From JBBAEA01 sp041656175 (GTDB taxonomy: Bacteria; Myxococcota_A; Bradymonadia; UBA4248): a stretch of 20,210 nt of DNA. The DNA lies in NCBI GenBank assembly GCA_041656175.1, contig JBBAEA010000056.1:1-20210 (forward strand), given 5' to 3'. Below the pieces are notes generated by a model that was given only the letters and a program-made list of their open reading frames with translations, made no database searches and had not been told where the DNA came from. This document shows positions 7,255 to 15,061 of this stretch, piece by piece. Each line of letters starts with the position of its first letter. Within the stretch, counting starts at the first letter, position 1. Made by a program: the position numbers and the translations under genes.

Positions 7255-7317
7255 CTAAAACTGACAAAAATTGTCAGTTGACCGAAATTGTCAACTGACA
7301 ATTTTTGTCAGTTTTAG
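7255..7317 (-). promoter_or_regulatory. Palindromic TGAC/GTCA array, likely enhancer
   Basis: Two perfect 27-base arms (7255-7281 and 7291-7317) surround a 9-base centre. Inside lie three adjacent dyads: CTGACAAAAATTGTCAG, TTGACCGAAATTGTCAA and CTGACAATTTTTGTCAG. The array lies about 80-140 bases upstream of the sigma-54-type promoter, where NtrC/PilR-family activators usually bind. The whole could also fold as a hairpin, but spaced repeated dyads speak for protein binding. Confidence 0.6.
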
Positions 7318-7604
7318 CGATAAAGAGTTCCCTCACTCGCCTGAGCTTATCTTCACTTATGGGTGGGTGCAGCCCCTAGGGCGACCGCAAAGTCCTGTTT
7401 CGGCGAAAACTGAACGGGGCGTCGCGGGGTGTCCCCGCGGAGGGGGTAGTGGCAAACCCGCGCACAGCGCGGGGTTGACACGTAGGGGGACACTTCCCCC
7501 ACAAAAAAAATCACGCAAATATCGAGTTCATCAGAGTTATCCTAAGCGATTCACCCTGAACACTAACGCCCCTGACGCAACGTATCCATGAGGCGAAACG
7601 CAAA
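7318..7604. other. Intergenic stretch dominated by GC-rich hairpins
   Basis: Between the pilin operator array and the radical SAM stop codon there is no convincing gene; a plus-strand frame at 7271-7591 runs through the operator and repeat. The stretch holds hairpin CGCGGGG-tgt-CCCCGCG (7423-7439), a family II repeat (7440-7503) and a weak CCCTGA/TCAGGG pairing across 7570-7610 at the end of the radical SAM gene. Confidence 0.55.
7440..7503 (-). repeat. Family II structured repeat, copy 2
   Basis: On the minus strand this reads GTGGGGGAAGTGTCCCCC, TACG, then the hairpin AACCCCGCGC-tgt-GCGCGGGTT and the end CTACCCCCTC. It is nearly identical to the copy at 20006-20070 over about 60 bases, apart from compensatory-looking changes beside the central hairpin (GTGTC with CAC against CCGC with GTC). 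It shares the opening hairpin and CTACCCCC end with the longer copies at 2855 and 18013. Confidence 0.75.
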
Positions 7605-8729
7605 TCAGGGCGAAGTCAATCGTTCGTAGTGGCAAGTCAAAAGATTTTCGTCGTTATCGTAAAGATGCATACTGCTACCTTCGCAGTACTTGAACATGGA
7701 GCATTGTGCGCATTTACCCTTCTTACACCAGTCGCGATTTCTGTACTTTTCGAAGCGATTATTCCAGACCTGCATGAAGTCGTCGCGATAAATATTGCCT
7801 TGATCAAAGTTTGCCCGAATGCTGGTGCAGCCAGAGATGGAACCATCAATGCGAATCCCCGCAATACTCATGCCAGCGGCACAAAAGAATAAGTGATCGC
7901 GAACCTCAGCTTCATAGGGGCCAAGAAAGCCCTCGCAGCCATAGGAGATCTTGATTTTAGCGTCCTTGCGACAACTACGGATAAAATCCATGAGGTAGCG
8001 TAGCTCGCCATTACTGAGCTGCAATTCGGCATCCAAAGCGGCTCGCCCGACGGGAAAGATGGTAAAAAGCCGCCACGCTTTAACGCCCTCCGAGATAAGA
8101 AAATCGCGAAATGCGGGCAGATACTTAATGTTATCTTTATTAACGCAGGTGACAACGTCGTAGACTAGTCGCGGGGAGCGCACAATGAGGCGAAGGGCTC
8201 GAAGACTGCGCTCGTAGCTTTGCGGATTTCGCCGGATTTCATTGTGCTCCTTCTCAAAGCCGTCAATGCTAAGGGCGATGGAGTGTATACCAGCCGCTAA
8301 GAGCGCATTCATGCGATTAAGATCAAGGAGCATGCCGTTAGTAACAATGCCCCAAGGAAATTCGCGATCATAAATGGCACGCCCAATTTCTTCTAAATCG
8401 TCGCGCATTAAAGGCTCCCCACCCGTGAGGACGATCATGACTTCGTGCGAGTTAACCTTGGGCTTAATGCTGTCTAGGACGCGTAAAAAATCTTGGGCGG
8501 GCATGTCCGCTTGCGTGCTACTAGATTTACAGTCGCTGCCGCAGTGCTTGCAGTTGAGCATGCAGCGCAAAGTACACTCCCAAAAAAGGGTTCGCAAGGG
8601 ATAGCTGTCCATTTCGGCGATGATTTCGCGAAATAGACCCAGCGCTGTTGATTTCCGTTCATCAAATGGGGGCAGTTTTTCGGGTGGCAAATGATTCAAA
8701 CTCTCAACCTCATCATTAATAACTAGCAA
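7605..8729 (-). CDS. Radical SAM/SPASM enzyme of an rSAM/lipoprotein system
   Basis: The product of about 374 residues binds a 4Fe-4S cluster and S-adenosylmethionine. The radical SAM motif is C56-x3-C60-x2-C63 (CMLNCKHC), with GGEP at 104-107 for SAM binding. The C-terminal SPASM domain has cysteines at about 284, 302, 336, 341, 344, 350 and 367 (CKKGKCAQCSMFKYC), expected to hold one or two auxiliary clusters. Such enzymes modify peptides or proteins. Architecture and position directly after two related lipoproteins match the rSAM/lipoprotein system (radical SAM family TIGR04133 with lipoprotein family TIGR04134), best known from Bacteroidetes; this match is from memory. The start is uncertain: no in-frame ATG precedes the radical SAM core, so TTG at 8729 is proposed. 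It lies 24 bases after the lipoprotein stop, in one operon. The chemical modification made is unknown. Confidence 0.87.
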   Translation of the reverse strand: MLVINDEVESLNHLPPEKLPPFDERKSTALGLFREIIAEMDSYPLRTLFWECTLRCMLNCKHCGSDCKSSSTQADMPAQDFLRVLDSIKPKVNSHEVMIVLTGGEPLMRDDLEEIGRAIYDREFPWGIVTNGMLLDLNRMNALLAAGIHSIALSIDGFEKEHNEIRRNPQSYERSLRALRLIVRSPRLVYDVVTCVNKDNIKYLPAFRDFLISEGVKAWRLFTIFPVGRAALDAELQLSNGELRYLMDFIRSCRKDAKIKISYGCEGFLGPYEAEVRDHLFFCAAGMSIAGIRIDGSISGCTSIRANFDQGNIYRDDFMQVWNNRFEKYRNRDWCKKGKCAQCSMFKYCEGSSMHLYDNDENLLTCHYERLTSP

Positions 8730-8753
8730 GTCGCGTCTTTCATACTATCGCTA

Positions 8754-9194
8754 CTATTCTTCGTCGCCGGGCTCACTTTTAATCATGGTCACAGAGCCTA
8801 AATCATGCACTTGGCGAGTGCAGTAATAACCGCATTGAACATTATTGGCCTCCTTCGTACTTAAATGCAAAGACATTTCATAGTACTCGCCTTTGTTCGC
8901 TGGGCCATCGATATCGCTAAACTTCAAACTCAGACCCTCTTTCGCCTCCTCCTCGGTGAGAATTACACCGTCTTCATTGCTGCTAAACAAAAAACTACCG
9001 TCTTGTTTGCTAAACTTGACGATATCTTTGTAAGTAATTTGGATATCTCGCAAGGCTTCGTTGTCCACATTGACGACTCTACCTTTAAGCTCGTATTCGT
9101 AAGTCGTTGGCGGAGGCGCGTACTCACAAGCAAAGCTTAACGAAGCAGCTGCCACAAAACCAAGGGCGGCAAGCTTTTCTATTTTTGAGTTCAT
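8754..9194 (-). CDS. Lipoprotein B of the rSAM/lipoprotein operon
   Basis: This 146-residue lipoprotein has a signal of MNSKIEKLAALGFVAAASLS and lipobox LSFA-C23. The mature protein opens with EYAPPPTTYEYELKGRVVN, where KGRVVN begins a carboxypeptidase-regulatory-like or transthyretin-like beta-sandwich: a variable IQITYKD strand, a KQDGSFLF turn, then KFSDIDGPANKGEYYE. The end has C-x3-C-x-R, then DLGSVTMIKSE. It parallels the next gene upstream throughout: the same MNSK start, GRVVN, DIDG, paired cysteines and MIK-x-E end, so the two arose by duplication. In the known rSAM/lipoprotein family the lipoprotein is the presumed partner or substrate of the enzyme. The conserved DIDG-N-G stretch or the C-terminal Cys region would be candidate sites; this is inference. 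Confidence 0.83.
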   Translation of the reverse strand: MNSKIEKLAALGFVAAASLSFACEYAPPPTTYEYELKGRVVNVDNEALRDIQITYKDIVKFSKQDGSFLFSSNEDGVILTEEEAKEGLSLKFSDIDGPANKGEYYEMSLHLSTKEANNVQCGYYCTRQVHDLGSVTMIKSEPGDEE

Positions 9195-9209
9195 GATAAA
9201 TCCATCTTT

Positions 9210-9255
9210 TGTTTAAAAGTTATAATGACACTTGTTTAAAAATGATAATGTCACT
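9210..9255. repeat. Two-unit 23-bp tandem repeat between lipoprotein genes
   Basis: TGTTTAAAAGTTATAATGAC (9210 onward) and TGTTTAAAAATGATAATGTC (9233 onward) begin two units that agree at 20 of 23 positions. They fill the gap between the two lipoprotein genes and reach the stop codon of the first. The repeat may have been left by the gene duplication or may affect translation of the second gene. Confidence 0.6.
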
Positions 9256-9695
9256 TACTCTTCTTTTTTAATCATGACGATGTCGCCAAAATCATAAATC
9301 GTTCGTCTACATTTGGGATGGAGGCTGCGACATTCAGTATCTAGGCCGTCTTCAATGCTATATTTCACTTGATGGTTTTCGTACGCTCCGTTGAGATCAC
9401 CGTCAATATCTATCAGATTCAAGGTTTGTTCGCTGTTAAGAAAATATCTGAAGTCACTTTTACTCAAATTGTGATTAGCCATGAATTTGCCTTCGCTATC
9501 AGTCTTTCCCGCTAAATCAATTCCCCAGACCTCAACGCCTTGAATAGGCTCTTGCGCTTCATTCACAACTCTGCCCGTGAGTTCAAGCTCAAAATCACGC
9601 TTATAGTCTCCTACAACGCCATAACATGCCGTGAGCCCAAAGGCCGCAGTCAGACAAAACCCCAAGTCTGCTAGTCTTTTAACTTTGCTGTTCAT
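9255..9695 (-). CDS. Lipoprotein A of the rSAM/lipoprotein operon
   Basis: The first gene of the minus-strand operon encodes a 146-residue lipoprotein, the same length as its neighbour. Signal MNSKVKRLADLGFCLTAAF is followed by lipobox GLTA-C24, then YGVVGDY and the beta-sandwich start FELELTGRVVN. Further matches to the sister protein are a KTDSEGKF turn, LIDIDGDLNG, a Cys pair (ECRSLHPKC) with CRR, and the end DFGDIVMIKKE. A Cys-Tyr-Gly start directly after the lipobox and a GxVxD/N strand are typical of lipoproteins paired with radical SAM enzymes in Bacteroidetes, as far as I recall them. Ribosome-binding signals are weak. A sigma-70-type promoter is seen about 90 bases upstream. The protein is probably anchored in the outer or inner membrane facing the periplasm or surface. 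Confidence 0.83.
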   Translation of the reverse strand: MNSKVKRLADLGFCLTAAFGLTACYGVVGDYKRDFELELTGRVVNEAQEPIQGVEVWGIDLAGKTDSEGKFMANHNLSKSDFRYFLNSEQTLNLIDIDGDLNGAYENHQVKYSIEDGLDTECRSLHPKCRRTIYDFGDIVMIKKEE

Positions 9696-9781
9696 AATAT
9701 TCTTTATACCCTAAACGCAGAGTCAATGCCAAATTAGAGCTAGACGCAGCCTTGAGCCTAACCCAACATTTACTTTGCGCC

Positions 9782-9809
9782 ATTGTACAAGAAAAATTGA
9801 CGATTTCAA
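9782..9809 (-). promoter_or_regulatory. Candidate sigma-70 promoter of the rSAM/lipoprotein operon
   Basis: On the minus strand TTGAAA (9804-9809) and TACAAT (9782-9787) are separated by 16 bases, close to the -35/-10 consensus. The expected transcript would start near 9775 and give a leader of about 80 bases. A second possible pair, TTGGCA-N18-TATAAA, lies right at the start codon and is less likely. Confidence 0.42.
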
Positions 9810-9865
9810 TGGGCTAAGATCAAAAATGCAGCTTTAGCATCTTAACAAAATTCTTATGAGCTATT

Positions 9866-10140
9866 TGTGGGGCGCTGCCCCACGCCCCGCTAAGGAAACT
9901 CTGATTCATTGGGGCTACCGCCCCACGCCCCGCTAAGGGCTAGCGCCCTTAGAACCCGCTTTTGTATGTAGATTATTGATTTTATTGACTTTTATTTTGA
10001 AGACTCACATGACTTTTCTTTGTGGGGCGCTGCCCCACGCCCCGCTAAGGGCTAGCGCCCTTAGAACCCGTTTCTCTGTGTAGGGCATTGATTTTATTAA
10101 CTTTTATTATGAAGACTTGCCAGATTGTTTTGCTTTAATC
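9866..10140 (+). repeat. Family I dispersed repeats, tandem cluster
   Basis: A hairpin module alone at 9866-9892 (GTGGGGCGCTGCCCCACG, CCCCGCTAAGG) is followed by a full copy at 9910-10016 and another at 10021-10140. A full copy is GGGGC-GCCCC hairpin, CGCCCCGC, AAGGGCTAGCGCCCTT hairpin, AGAACCCG, then an AT-rich tail with GCATTGATTTTATTAACTTT and ending TTTTGCTTTAATC. The middle copy has a shortened tail running straight into the next hairpin. Tandem nesting suggests insertion of one copy after another or unequal recombination. Confidence 0.75.
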
Positions 10141-10329
10141 GAATTGTTTTTTAACTTTACAAATCATATACGAAAGCTAGCCTGTCATTTATAAACACAA
10201 GGTCGTTTTAGCTTAAGCCAAGTATACGACAACGCCGCGCATTGATGTGGCAGTTTGCGCTGCTCTTTGCGGCACTTGCATACGCTGGACGTGTTTTTAT
10301 TAGGGAATCCAAGCTTACAAAGGGTTTCT

Positions 10330-13300
10330 ATGGGCGACTTATACTTCATCATTTTTCTTCTCACTCTGTTCCCTCTCTTTGCGATCATCGCCTTTATTTT
10401 GGCCAACATCGCAAGGAAACGCAGTAAAAGAGCGGAGAAGCTTTCCATCGATACCGAAAGCCATGTTCATTTCGTCGAAGAGCGCATAAGGAGTCTAAAT
10501 TCACGAATTAATGAACTTGAGCAAAGACTAGATCTTCTGCCCCAACAGATTCAAGAGCTCGCAGAGCTTTTGGCCAAAGAAGGCATTCTTTCGTCAACAC
10601 ACGAGATTGCGGATCAAGTCGCCACTAGCCTTGTCACATCAGAGCTTGAACACGTTGAATACGGCACTTTGTCGGCGACTGCGATTGCCGCTGACACAGT
10701 TCTTGCCGCTGATACTGTTCTTGCCACTGATACAGCGATTGCCACTGATACAGCGATTGCCACTGATACAGCGATTGCCACTGATACAGCGATTGCCGCT
10801 GACACAGTTCTTGCCACTGATACTGTTCTTGCCACTGATACTGTTCTTGCCACTGATACTGTTCTTGCCGCTGATACAGCAGCCTTGGCTCAAGACGAAG
10901 TTGAAGTATTATCCGCATCCACTAGCTATGATGTGCCACTGATCCAACGCCCAGCGTTTGCTCGCTTTGAAAAAACGATTTTTGAGAATTGGGTCGGCAT
11001 ACTGGGCTCTGTCATTCTTGTGGCGGGCATTGGCTTTATCGGCATTTACGGTGCCTTACACGTCTCGCCTTTTTACCGCTTTTTGATGATGTTGGGCTTA
11101 TCGGGCTTACTTGGCGTAGGCTCAAGTCTACTACGACAACGCGAGCGCTGGCAGGGCTTTGCGGGTTGGATTGGCAGCGCTGCAGCGGCAATTTTGCTTT
11201 TTGCCTGTTTTGCTTCCTCCGCCATTCAGGGCTTGCAATGGATAGAGAACGCACACATTGCTCTAGCGCTCTTGCTCTTTGGTATTTTCGTCAACCTTGC
11301 TTTTGCCTGGTTAACGGCTTCACAGCTTCATGCCTCGATTCACTCCATTCTAAGTTTGCTAGCCCTCGTTTTCATTCCACCCAACTCGCTGACGCTGGTC
11401 ATTGGCAGCTTGGTCGCCGCGGGAGCCCTACTTTTTAGCTTTAAGCACCGCTGGGATCGACACCTGCTCACAGTGCTCCTCTCCTATTTTGCCTATTTAC
11501 TCGTTCAACGATATGTAGGCGATGCCAAAAGCGCGCAATTCTTACTCACAGGAAAGCTCGCTATCATTGCCGTTGGCCTTGAAGCAGCGCTGATACACTA
11601 CCGAAAAGACTACCAATCCCAACGCGCTGAGACACTCCCCGTCCTTACTCATATCTTGAACTGGCTATTGATTGGAGCAGGCCTCGCCGTCTATTCAACA
11701 GGCTCACGCTGGAACGCCGTTTTTGTGGGCGCTGCCGCCGTATTATTATACTTCCTCGCAAGGAGAGGCAAAAAACTCGGTGTGCACTGGGTCTACGTCT
11801 GCGATATGATCATCGCTGAAATCTTTGCCCTCGTAGCCATAGCGCTACTCCACCGCTTCGAGGTCGATCTCTTTTTCATCATGGCCATCGCTGTATTACA
11901 AACACAGCTCTTCTTTGTTCTTATGCACAAGGAAAACGATGCAAAGCTCAAGCTATTTGCGCGCTGCCTTGTTCCCCTCGCTGGTTTTGTTCTCGCTATC
12001 ATGGCACTCAGCCGCATCAACATGGAGAGCCATGTTCTTGAAGATATGAGCGTGTTGGCGCTCGTGGCGCTGAGCTCCTATTGGCTAGGCGCTCGCGTTA
12101 AATATAGAGCAATACCTTGGCATTTCCTCCAAGGCAGCATCCTTGCCCAATGCTTTGTGGCTATCCTCACCATGTATATAAACCGCTGGGATCAACCCAC
12201 GCTCGCATGGATGGGCATCATCCTGATGGAGTCTATACTCTTTATCTTCCTCAACAGGACAAAAGGCGATGACAAAGTCCTGCACATCCAAAAGATAATC
12301 ATGCACATCACAGCCGTCCTCTGGTTGTTCGTTGCGCTTTATTCGGCCTTTGGCTTTGACCAAGAATACGCGGCGGACTACTTTGCCTTGGTCTTGAGCG
12401 TCTTTGGCTTCATCATTTTTGCTGGCATCTGGCTGCATAAACACGAGGGTCCAAACTTTAACGCGATTAGCTTGCCCCGGCGAGTGGGAGGGCTGCAAAT
12501 CTCTGCTTTGTGGATCATCGCAGGCTTGGTAGCATCGACTTTAGCTCTATTTTTCTATCTCAAACCCAGCATCTTTGTACCTTGGGAGATCAGCGTCTGC
12601 GCCATCCTCGCCATTTTACTCACCCTGCGAAGTAAACTTCAAATCAACGAGTTAGGTATTGGCTTAGCGCTTAGCTTCATCGCTGTTGGCGCCCTTTCGC
12701 TTGCCAGCCTCACCCAAGATGAAAGCTCCACCAACTTACTCATACAACTTGTAAAAATACTGCCCACCCTCGTCGTTTTGAGCCTCAGCATCTACCTCTC
12801 CTATGTCAAAGCTCTCCAACGACACATCACTTGGATTGGGGTTTACGCCCTAAACGCCTACTTGGCCATTGCGCTGGGGCTGATTTTTGGCCCACAATCC
12901 GAAATGCTCCCCTCTGTTCTATGGATGGCGCTTTCGCTCATTGCGCTTGAAGTCGCGCTGCGCCTAGCACCCACTGAAGATCGCCCGCGTGGACATGTAT
13001 CAAAGCACCTTATCGTTGTGGGCCTCGGCTATATGCTGCTCTTTATTGGCTCCCATATTTTATATAACCTGCAAATTGAAATTTATTTCTTAGGGCTTAA
13101 ACTGCGCGCCGCAGCCGCTGTCTTTGGCATGCTCACTATCGCCTACTACTTCCTTAGCCCTTGGCCACAAAACGCCAAACCCCTGGCCTTTTTTAACGCC
13201 CTACGCCCGTTCTTCCTAGAACTCATCTTAGCCCTCGGCGTCCTTACACTGGCCATGGAAATATCCTCCGTCCACCAACCCCTCGTTTGGATGCTGCTTG

Positions 13301-13911
13301 CCGCAATCTGCCTAGCCCTTGCGCGCTTCTTCCCAGCGCGCCTTAGCCGCCTAGGCTTCTACTCCCTAGTCGCCGCTTGGACTGCCCTCGCACACACCGT
13401 CATCACCGTTAGCACCATACACGTTGCTTCCACCCAATGGTACAAAAGCCCTTGGCTAGTCGGTCTCGCGGTACTCATTCTACACGGCGTCTACTTGGCT
13501 GCCCTAGTCTTTAAACCCGCTCTGGAACAAAGCCAATTCCCCAAAGGCTTAGGAGCGTTCAACAAACTCCGCGACCGCGTCGTTGCAAAGAAAAACCTCT
13601 GGATTTTCTACCCCTTCTTTATCGGTACAGCCCTCTTTATTTACTGGCGCTTTGACTCCACCCTACTCACAGTATTCTGGGTCGCCGAAATCTTTGGCAT
13701 CTTTAGCTTAAGCATACTCCTACGCGAAAACCACTACCGCATCCTAGCCTTGGCTGCCCTCGGTATTTGCCTCATTCGCTTAGTTTTCTTCGATCTCGTC
13801 GGTTCCCCTGTCCTAACTCGTGGACTGATATTTGTTGGCGTAGGCGCGATCATGCTGTTGATGAACGCCATGTACCTGCGCTTTGGGAGGCGTTTTGATG
13901 CAAAATCCTAA
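10330..13911 (+). CDS. DUF2339 giant multi-pass membrane protein
   Basis: The 1193-residue product is an inner-membrane protein of the DUF2339 family, whose function is unknown. I place the start at ATG 10330, where MGDLYFIIFLLTLFPLFAII gives the expected first membrane helix and AGGG lies 5 bases upstream; the frame opens earlier at 10255 but adds an implausible soluble stretch. After the first helix come a basic segment, a coiled coil (about residues 40-85) and a low-complexity region at 120-185 made of eleven copies of A-(A/T)-D-T-(V/A)-(L/I). Beyond residue 210, roughly thirty hydrophobic helices run to the C-terminus, typical of the family. Its gene overlaps the M48 protease gene by 14 bases, so the two are probably co-translated; protease and giant membrane protein may share an envelope-maintenance role. 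Confidence 0.85.
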   Translation: MGDLYFIIFLLTLFPLFAIIAFILANIARKRSKRAEKLSIDTESHVHFVEERIRSLNSRINELEQRLDLLPQQIQELAELLAKEGILSSTHEIADQVATSLVTSELEHVEYGTLSATAIAADTVLAADTVLATDTAIATDTAIATDTAIATDTAIAADTVLATDTVLATDTVLATDTVLAADTAALAQDEVEVLSASTSYDVPLIQRPAFARFEKTIFENWVGILGSVILVAGIGFIGIYGALHVSPFYRFLMMLGLSGLLGVGSSLLRQRERWQGFAGWIGSAAAAILLFACFASSAIQGLQWIENAHIALALLLFGIFVNLAFAWLTASQLHASIHSILSLLALVFIPPNSLTLVIGSLVAAGALLFSFKHRWDRHLLTVLLSYFAYLLVQRYVGDAKSAQFLLTGKLAIIAVGLEAALIHYRKDYQSQRAETLPVLTHILNWLLIGAGLAVYSTGSRWNAVFVGAAAVLLYFLARRGKKLGVHWVYVCDMIIAEIFALVAIALLHRFEVDLFFIMAIAVLQTQLFFVLMHKENDAKLKLFARCLVPLAGFVLAIMALSRINMESHVLEDMSVLALVALSSYWLGARVKYRAIPWHFLQGSILAQCFVAILTMYINRWDQPTLAWMGIILMESILFIFLNRTKGDDKVLHIQKIIMHITAVLWLFVALYSAFGFDQEYAADYFALVLSVFGFIIFAGIWLHKHEGPNFNAISLPRRVGGLQISALWIIAGLVASTLALFFYLKPSIFVPWEISVCAILAILLTLRSKLQINELGIGLALSFIAVGALSLASLTQDESSTNLLIQLVKILPTLVVLSLSIYLSYVKALQRHITWIGVYALNAYLAIALGLIFGPQSEMLPSVLWMALSLIALEVALRLAPTEDRPRGHVSKHLIVVGLGYMLLFIGSHILYNLQIEIYFLGLKLRAAAAVFGMLTIAYYFLSPWPQNAKPLAFFNALRPFFLELILALGVLTLAMEISSVHQPLVWMLLAAICLALARFFPARLSRLGFYSLVAAWTALAHTVITVSTIHVASTQWYKSPWLVGLAVLILHGVYLAALVFKPALEQSQFPKGLGAFNKLRDRVVAKKNLWIFYPFFIGTALFIYWRFDSTLLTVFWVAEIFGIFSLSILLRENHYRILALAALGICLIRLVFFDLVGSPVLTRGLIFVGVGAIMLLMNAMYLRFGRRFDAKS
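10687..10884 (+). repeat. 18-bp coding minisatellite, 11 units
   Basis: Eleven head-to-tail units of 18 bases encode the hexapeptide A-(A/T)-D-T-(V/A)-(L/I). Two versions alternate in blocks: GCCACTGATACAGCGATT four times from 10723, and GCCACTGATACTGTTCTT three times from 10813, with GCCGCTGA variants between and at the ends. Unit length is a multiple of three, so gain or loss of units keeps the frame. The block also leaves other frames open, which is an artefact. Confidence 0.95.
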
Positions 13912-14860
13912 AATCCGAAGCATCGTCTTTTTTGCCATCTTGAGCCTCGGCCTTGGCCTCGCAGCCTTGTTGCACTTCACACGCGTCAAAGCACCCATGG
14001 GTCCAACGCTCGCACCGCTTTTGCAAACGGCTGGACAAGTTCCTCAAGGCATGGATCGCCTCCTCACAAAAGTCGTCGCAGTCAACGACTTAGACGAAAA
14101 AGAACTGGGCCTCAGTATGCGCGAAAGCATCGAACGCGAAATCGTCGAACACAAAAACGTCGTAAATGGCAACTTACTCTATTTATTGCTAAGCTCTGAA
14201 GTCGAACCCGCATACCTTGAGGAACTCTCAAAAAAAATCCAAAGTAGCGCCAAAAAGCCCTTCAACTATCTCATCTTGGAATACCCATCGTTTTCCCACA
14301 ACGCCATCGCCCTACCCGGCGGAACCATCGTGCTGACTATGGCACTGCTTTCCTTCGTCGTCGAATCAGAGGCGCAACTCTTTGCCATCTTAGCCCACGA
14401 AATGGCGCACATCGAACTCGGCCACTGCATGAATACCGTTAAATTCCAGCTCGCTGCACAAAAAATCAAGGCCACAAAACTTGGAAAAATCGCTGACCTC
14501 GGCATGCACTTGCTCGCAAAACACGCATTTTCCAAAACCCAAGAAGACGAAGCCGATGCCTACGCCTTTGACCTGCTCCTTGAGTCCCAATATGACCCTC
14601 GCGCATTAGCGGAGATCTTCGAAAACTTATCAAAAGCCTCCGACCACAGCAACGAACAAAACTTTAACCCCTTCCGCGATTACCTCGCATCACACCCCCC
14701 TCTCGCGCTCAGAATCGAAAAATATGCGAAAAAAGCCGATGAATGGTGGCGGAAAAACCCAGACGCCGTGCGCTACTCAGGCAAACAAAATTGGGTAAAC
14801 AAAACGGTCTTAAGCCCCCAAAACAGCTATGAGAGCGATCGCGTCATTATTAGCAACTAG
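13898..14860 (+). CDS. M48-family zinc metalloprotease, membrane-anchored
   Basis: The 320-residue product starts at ATG 13898, preceded by GGGAGG with 7 bases spacing; a TTG 15 bases earlier is less likely. The N-terminus MQNPKIRSIVFFAILSLGLG begins a signal anchor or uncleaved signal peptide. The catalytic zinc site is HEMAH (H167, E168, H171), followed by IELGH, with the third ligand E218 in EDEADAYAFDLL, the E-x3-D signature of family M48. Before it, the edge-strand motif NAIALPGGTIVLT is typical. The C-terminal part contains SHPP, also common in the family. The protein resembles the catalytic domain of BepA/LoiP-type periplasmic proteases, which act on misfolded outer-membrane proteins; no TPR repeats are seen. 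It overlaps the DUF2339 gene by 14 bases. Confidence 0.9.
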   Translation: MQNPKIRSIVFFAILSLGLGLAALLHFTRVKAPMGPTLAPLLQTAGQVPQGMDRLLTKVVAVNDLDEKELGLSMRESIEREIVEHKNVVNGNLLYLLLSSEVEPAYLEELSKKIQSSAKKPFNYLILEYPSFSHNAIALPGGTIVLTMALLSFVVESEAQLFAILAHEMAHIELGHCMNTVKFQLAAQKIKATKLGKIADLGMHLLAKHAFSKTQEDEADAYAFDLLLESQYDPRALAEIFENLSKASDHSNEQNFNPFRDYLASHPPLALRIEKYAKKADEWWRKNPDAVRYSGKQNWVNKTVLSPQNSYESDRVIISN

Positions 14861-15027
14861 CCCGAAACCCTGTAGCTTTAGGGAAGATGCGAAATCCCTA
14901 TGGTGCTAGAGCTTCTCACTTTGTTGCAAAGCTAAGAACACCTGAGTTTTGCATCCTATTTTATAGCTGATATAGAGAAGACCTCAAATAAAGGCTGACA
15001 AACTCTTCATTTTGCGCCATATATAGT

Positions 15028-15046
15028 TTGTCTGCCATGCAGACAA
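15028..15046. other. Short hairpin upstream of the R-M genes
   Basis: TTGTCTGC and GCAGACAA form a perfect 8-bp stem with a 3-base loop (CAT). It lies in the 584-bp gap between the protease and methyltransferase genes. No T-tract follows. A regulatory palindrome for the restriction-modification locus is possible, but it is 400 bases from the methyltransferase start and no controller protein gene is present. Confidence 0.4.
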
Positions 15047-15061
15047 GGCAAAACATAGAAT

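Larger units (their letters stand above)
9696..10329. other. Divergent intergenic region with promoter and repeats
   Basis: This 634-bp gap separates the minus-strand lipoprotein operon from the plus-strand DUF2339 operon. It contains a candidate promoter for the former (9782-9809) and two to three head-to-tail family I repeats (9866-10140). The DUF2339 promoter was not located with confidence; an open extension of that gene back to 10255 is probably untranslated. Confidence 0.6.

Noticed and set aside
7271..7591. 106-residue plus-strand frame between the pilin and radical SAM genes
   Set aside because: It runs through the palindromic operator array and a family II repeat, has no ribosome-binding site and encodes a Gly/Pro/Arg-rich product typical of GC hairpins.
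10687..10884. Regular 18-bp repeats as a CRISPR array
   Set aside because: Units are directly adjacent without unique spacers, are far too short, and lie inside a long coding frame.
10614..10942. Several long open frames on other frames and the opposite strand over the minisatellite
   Set aside because: The 18-bp period keeps any frame free of stops; the products are pure repeats and the DUF2339 frame is clearly the coding one.
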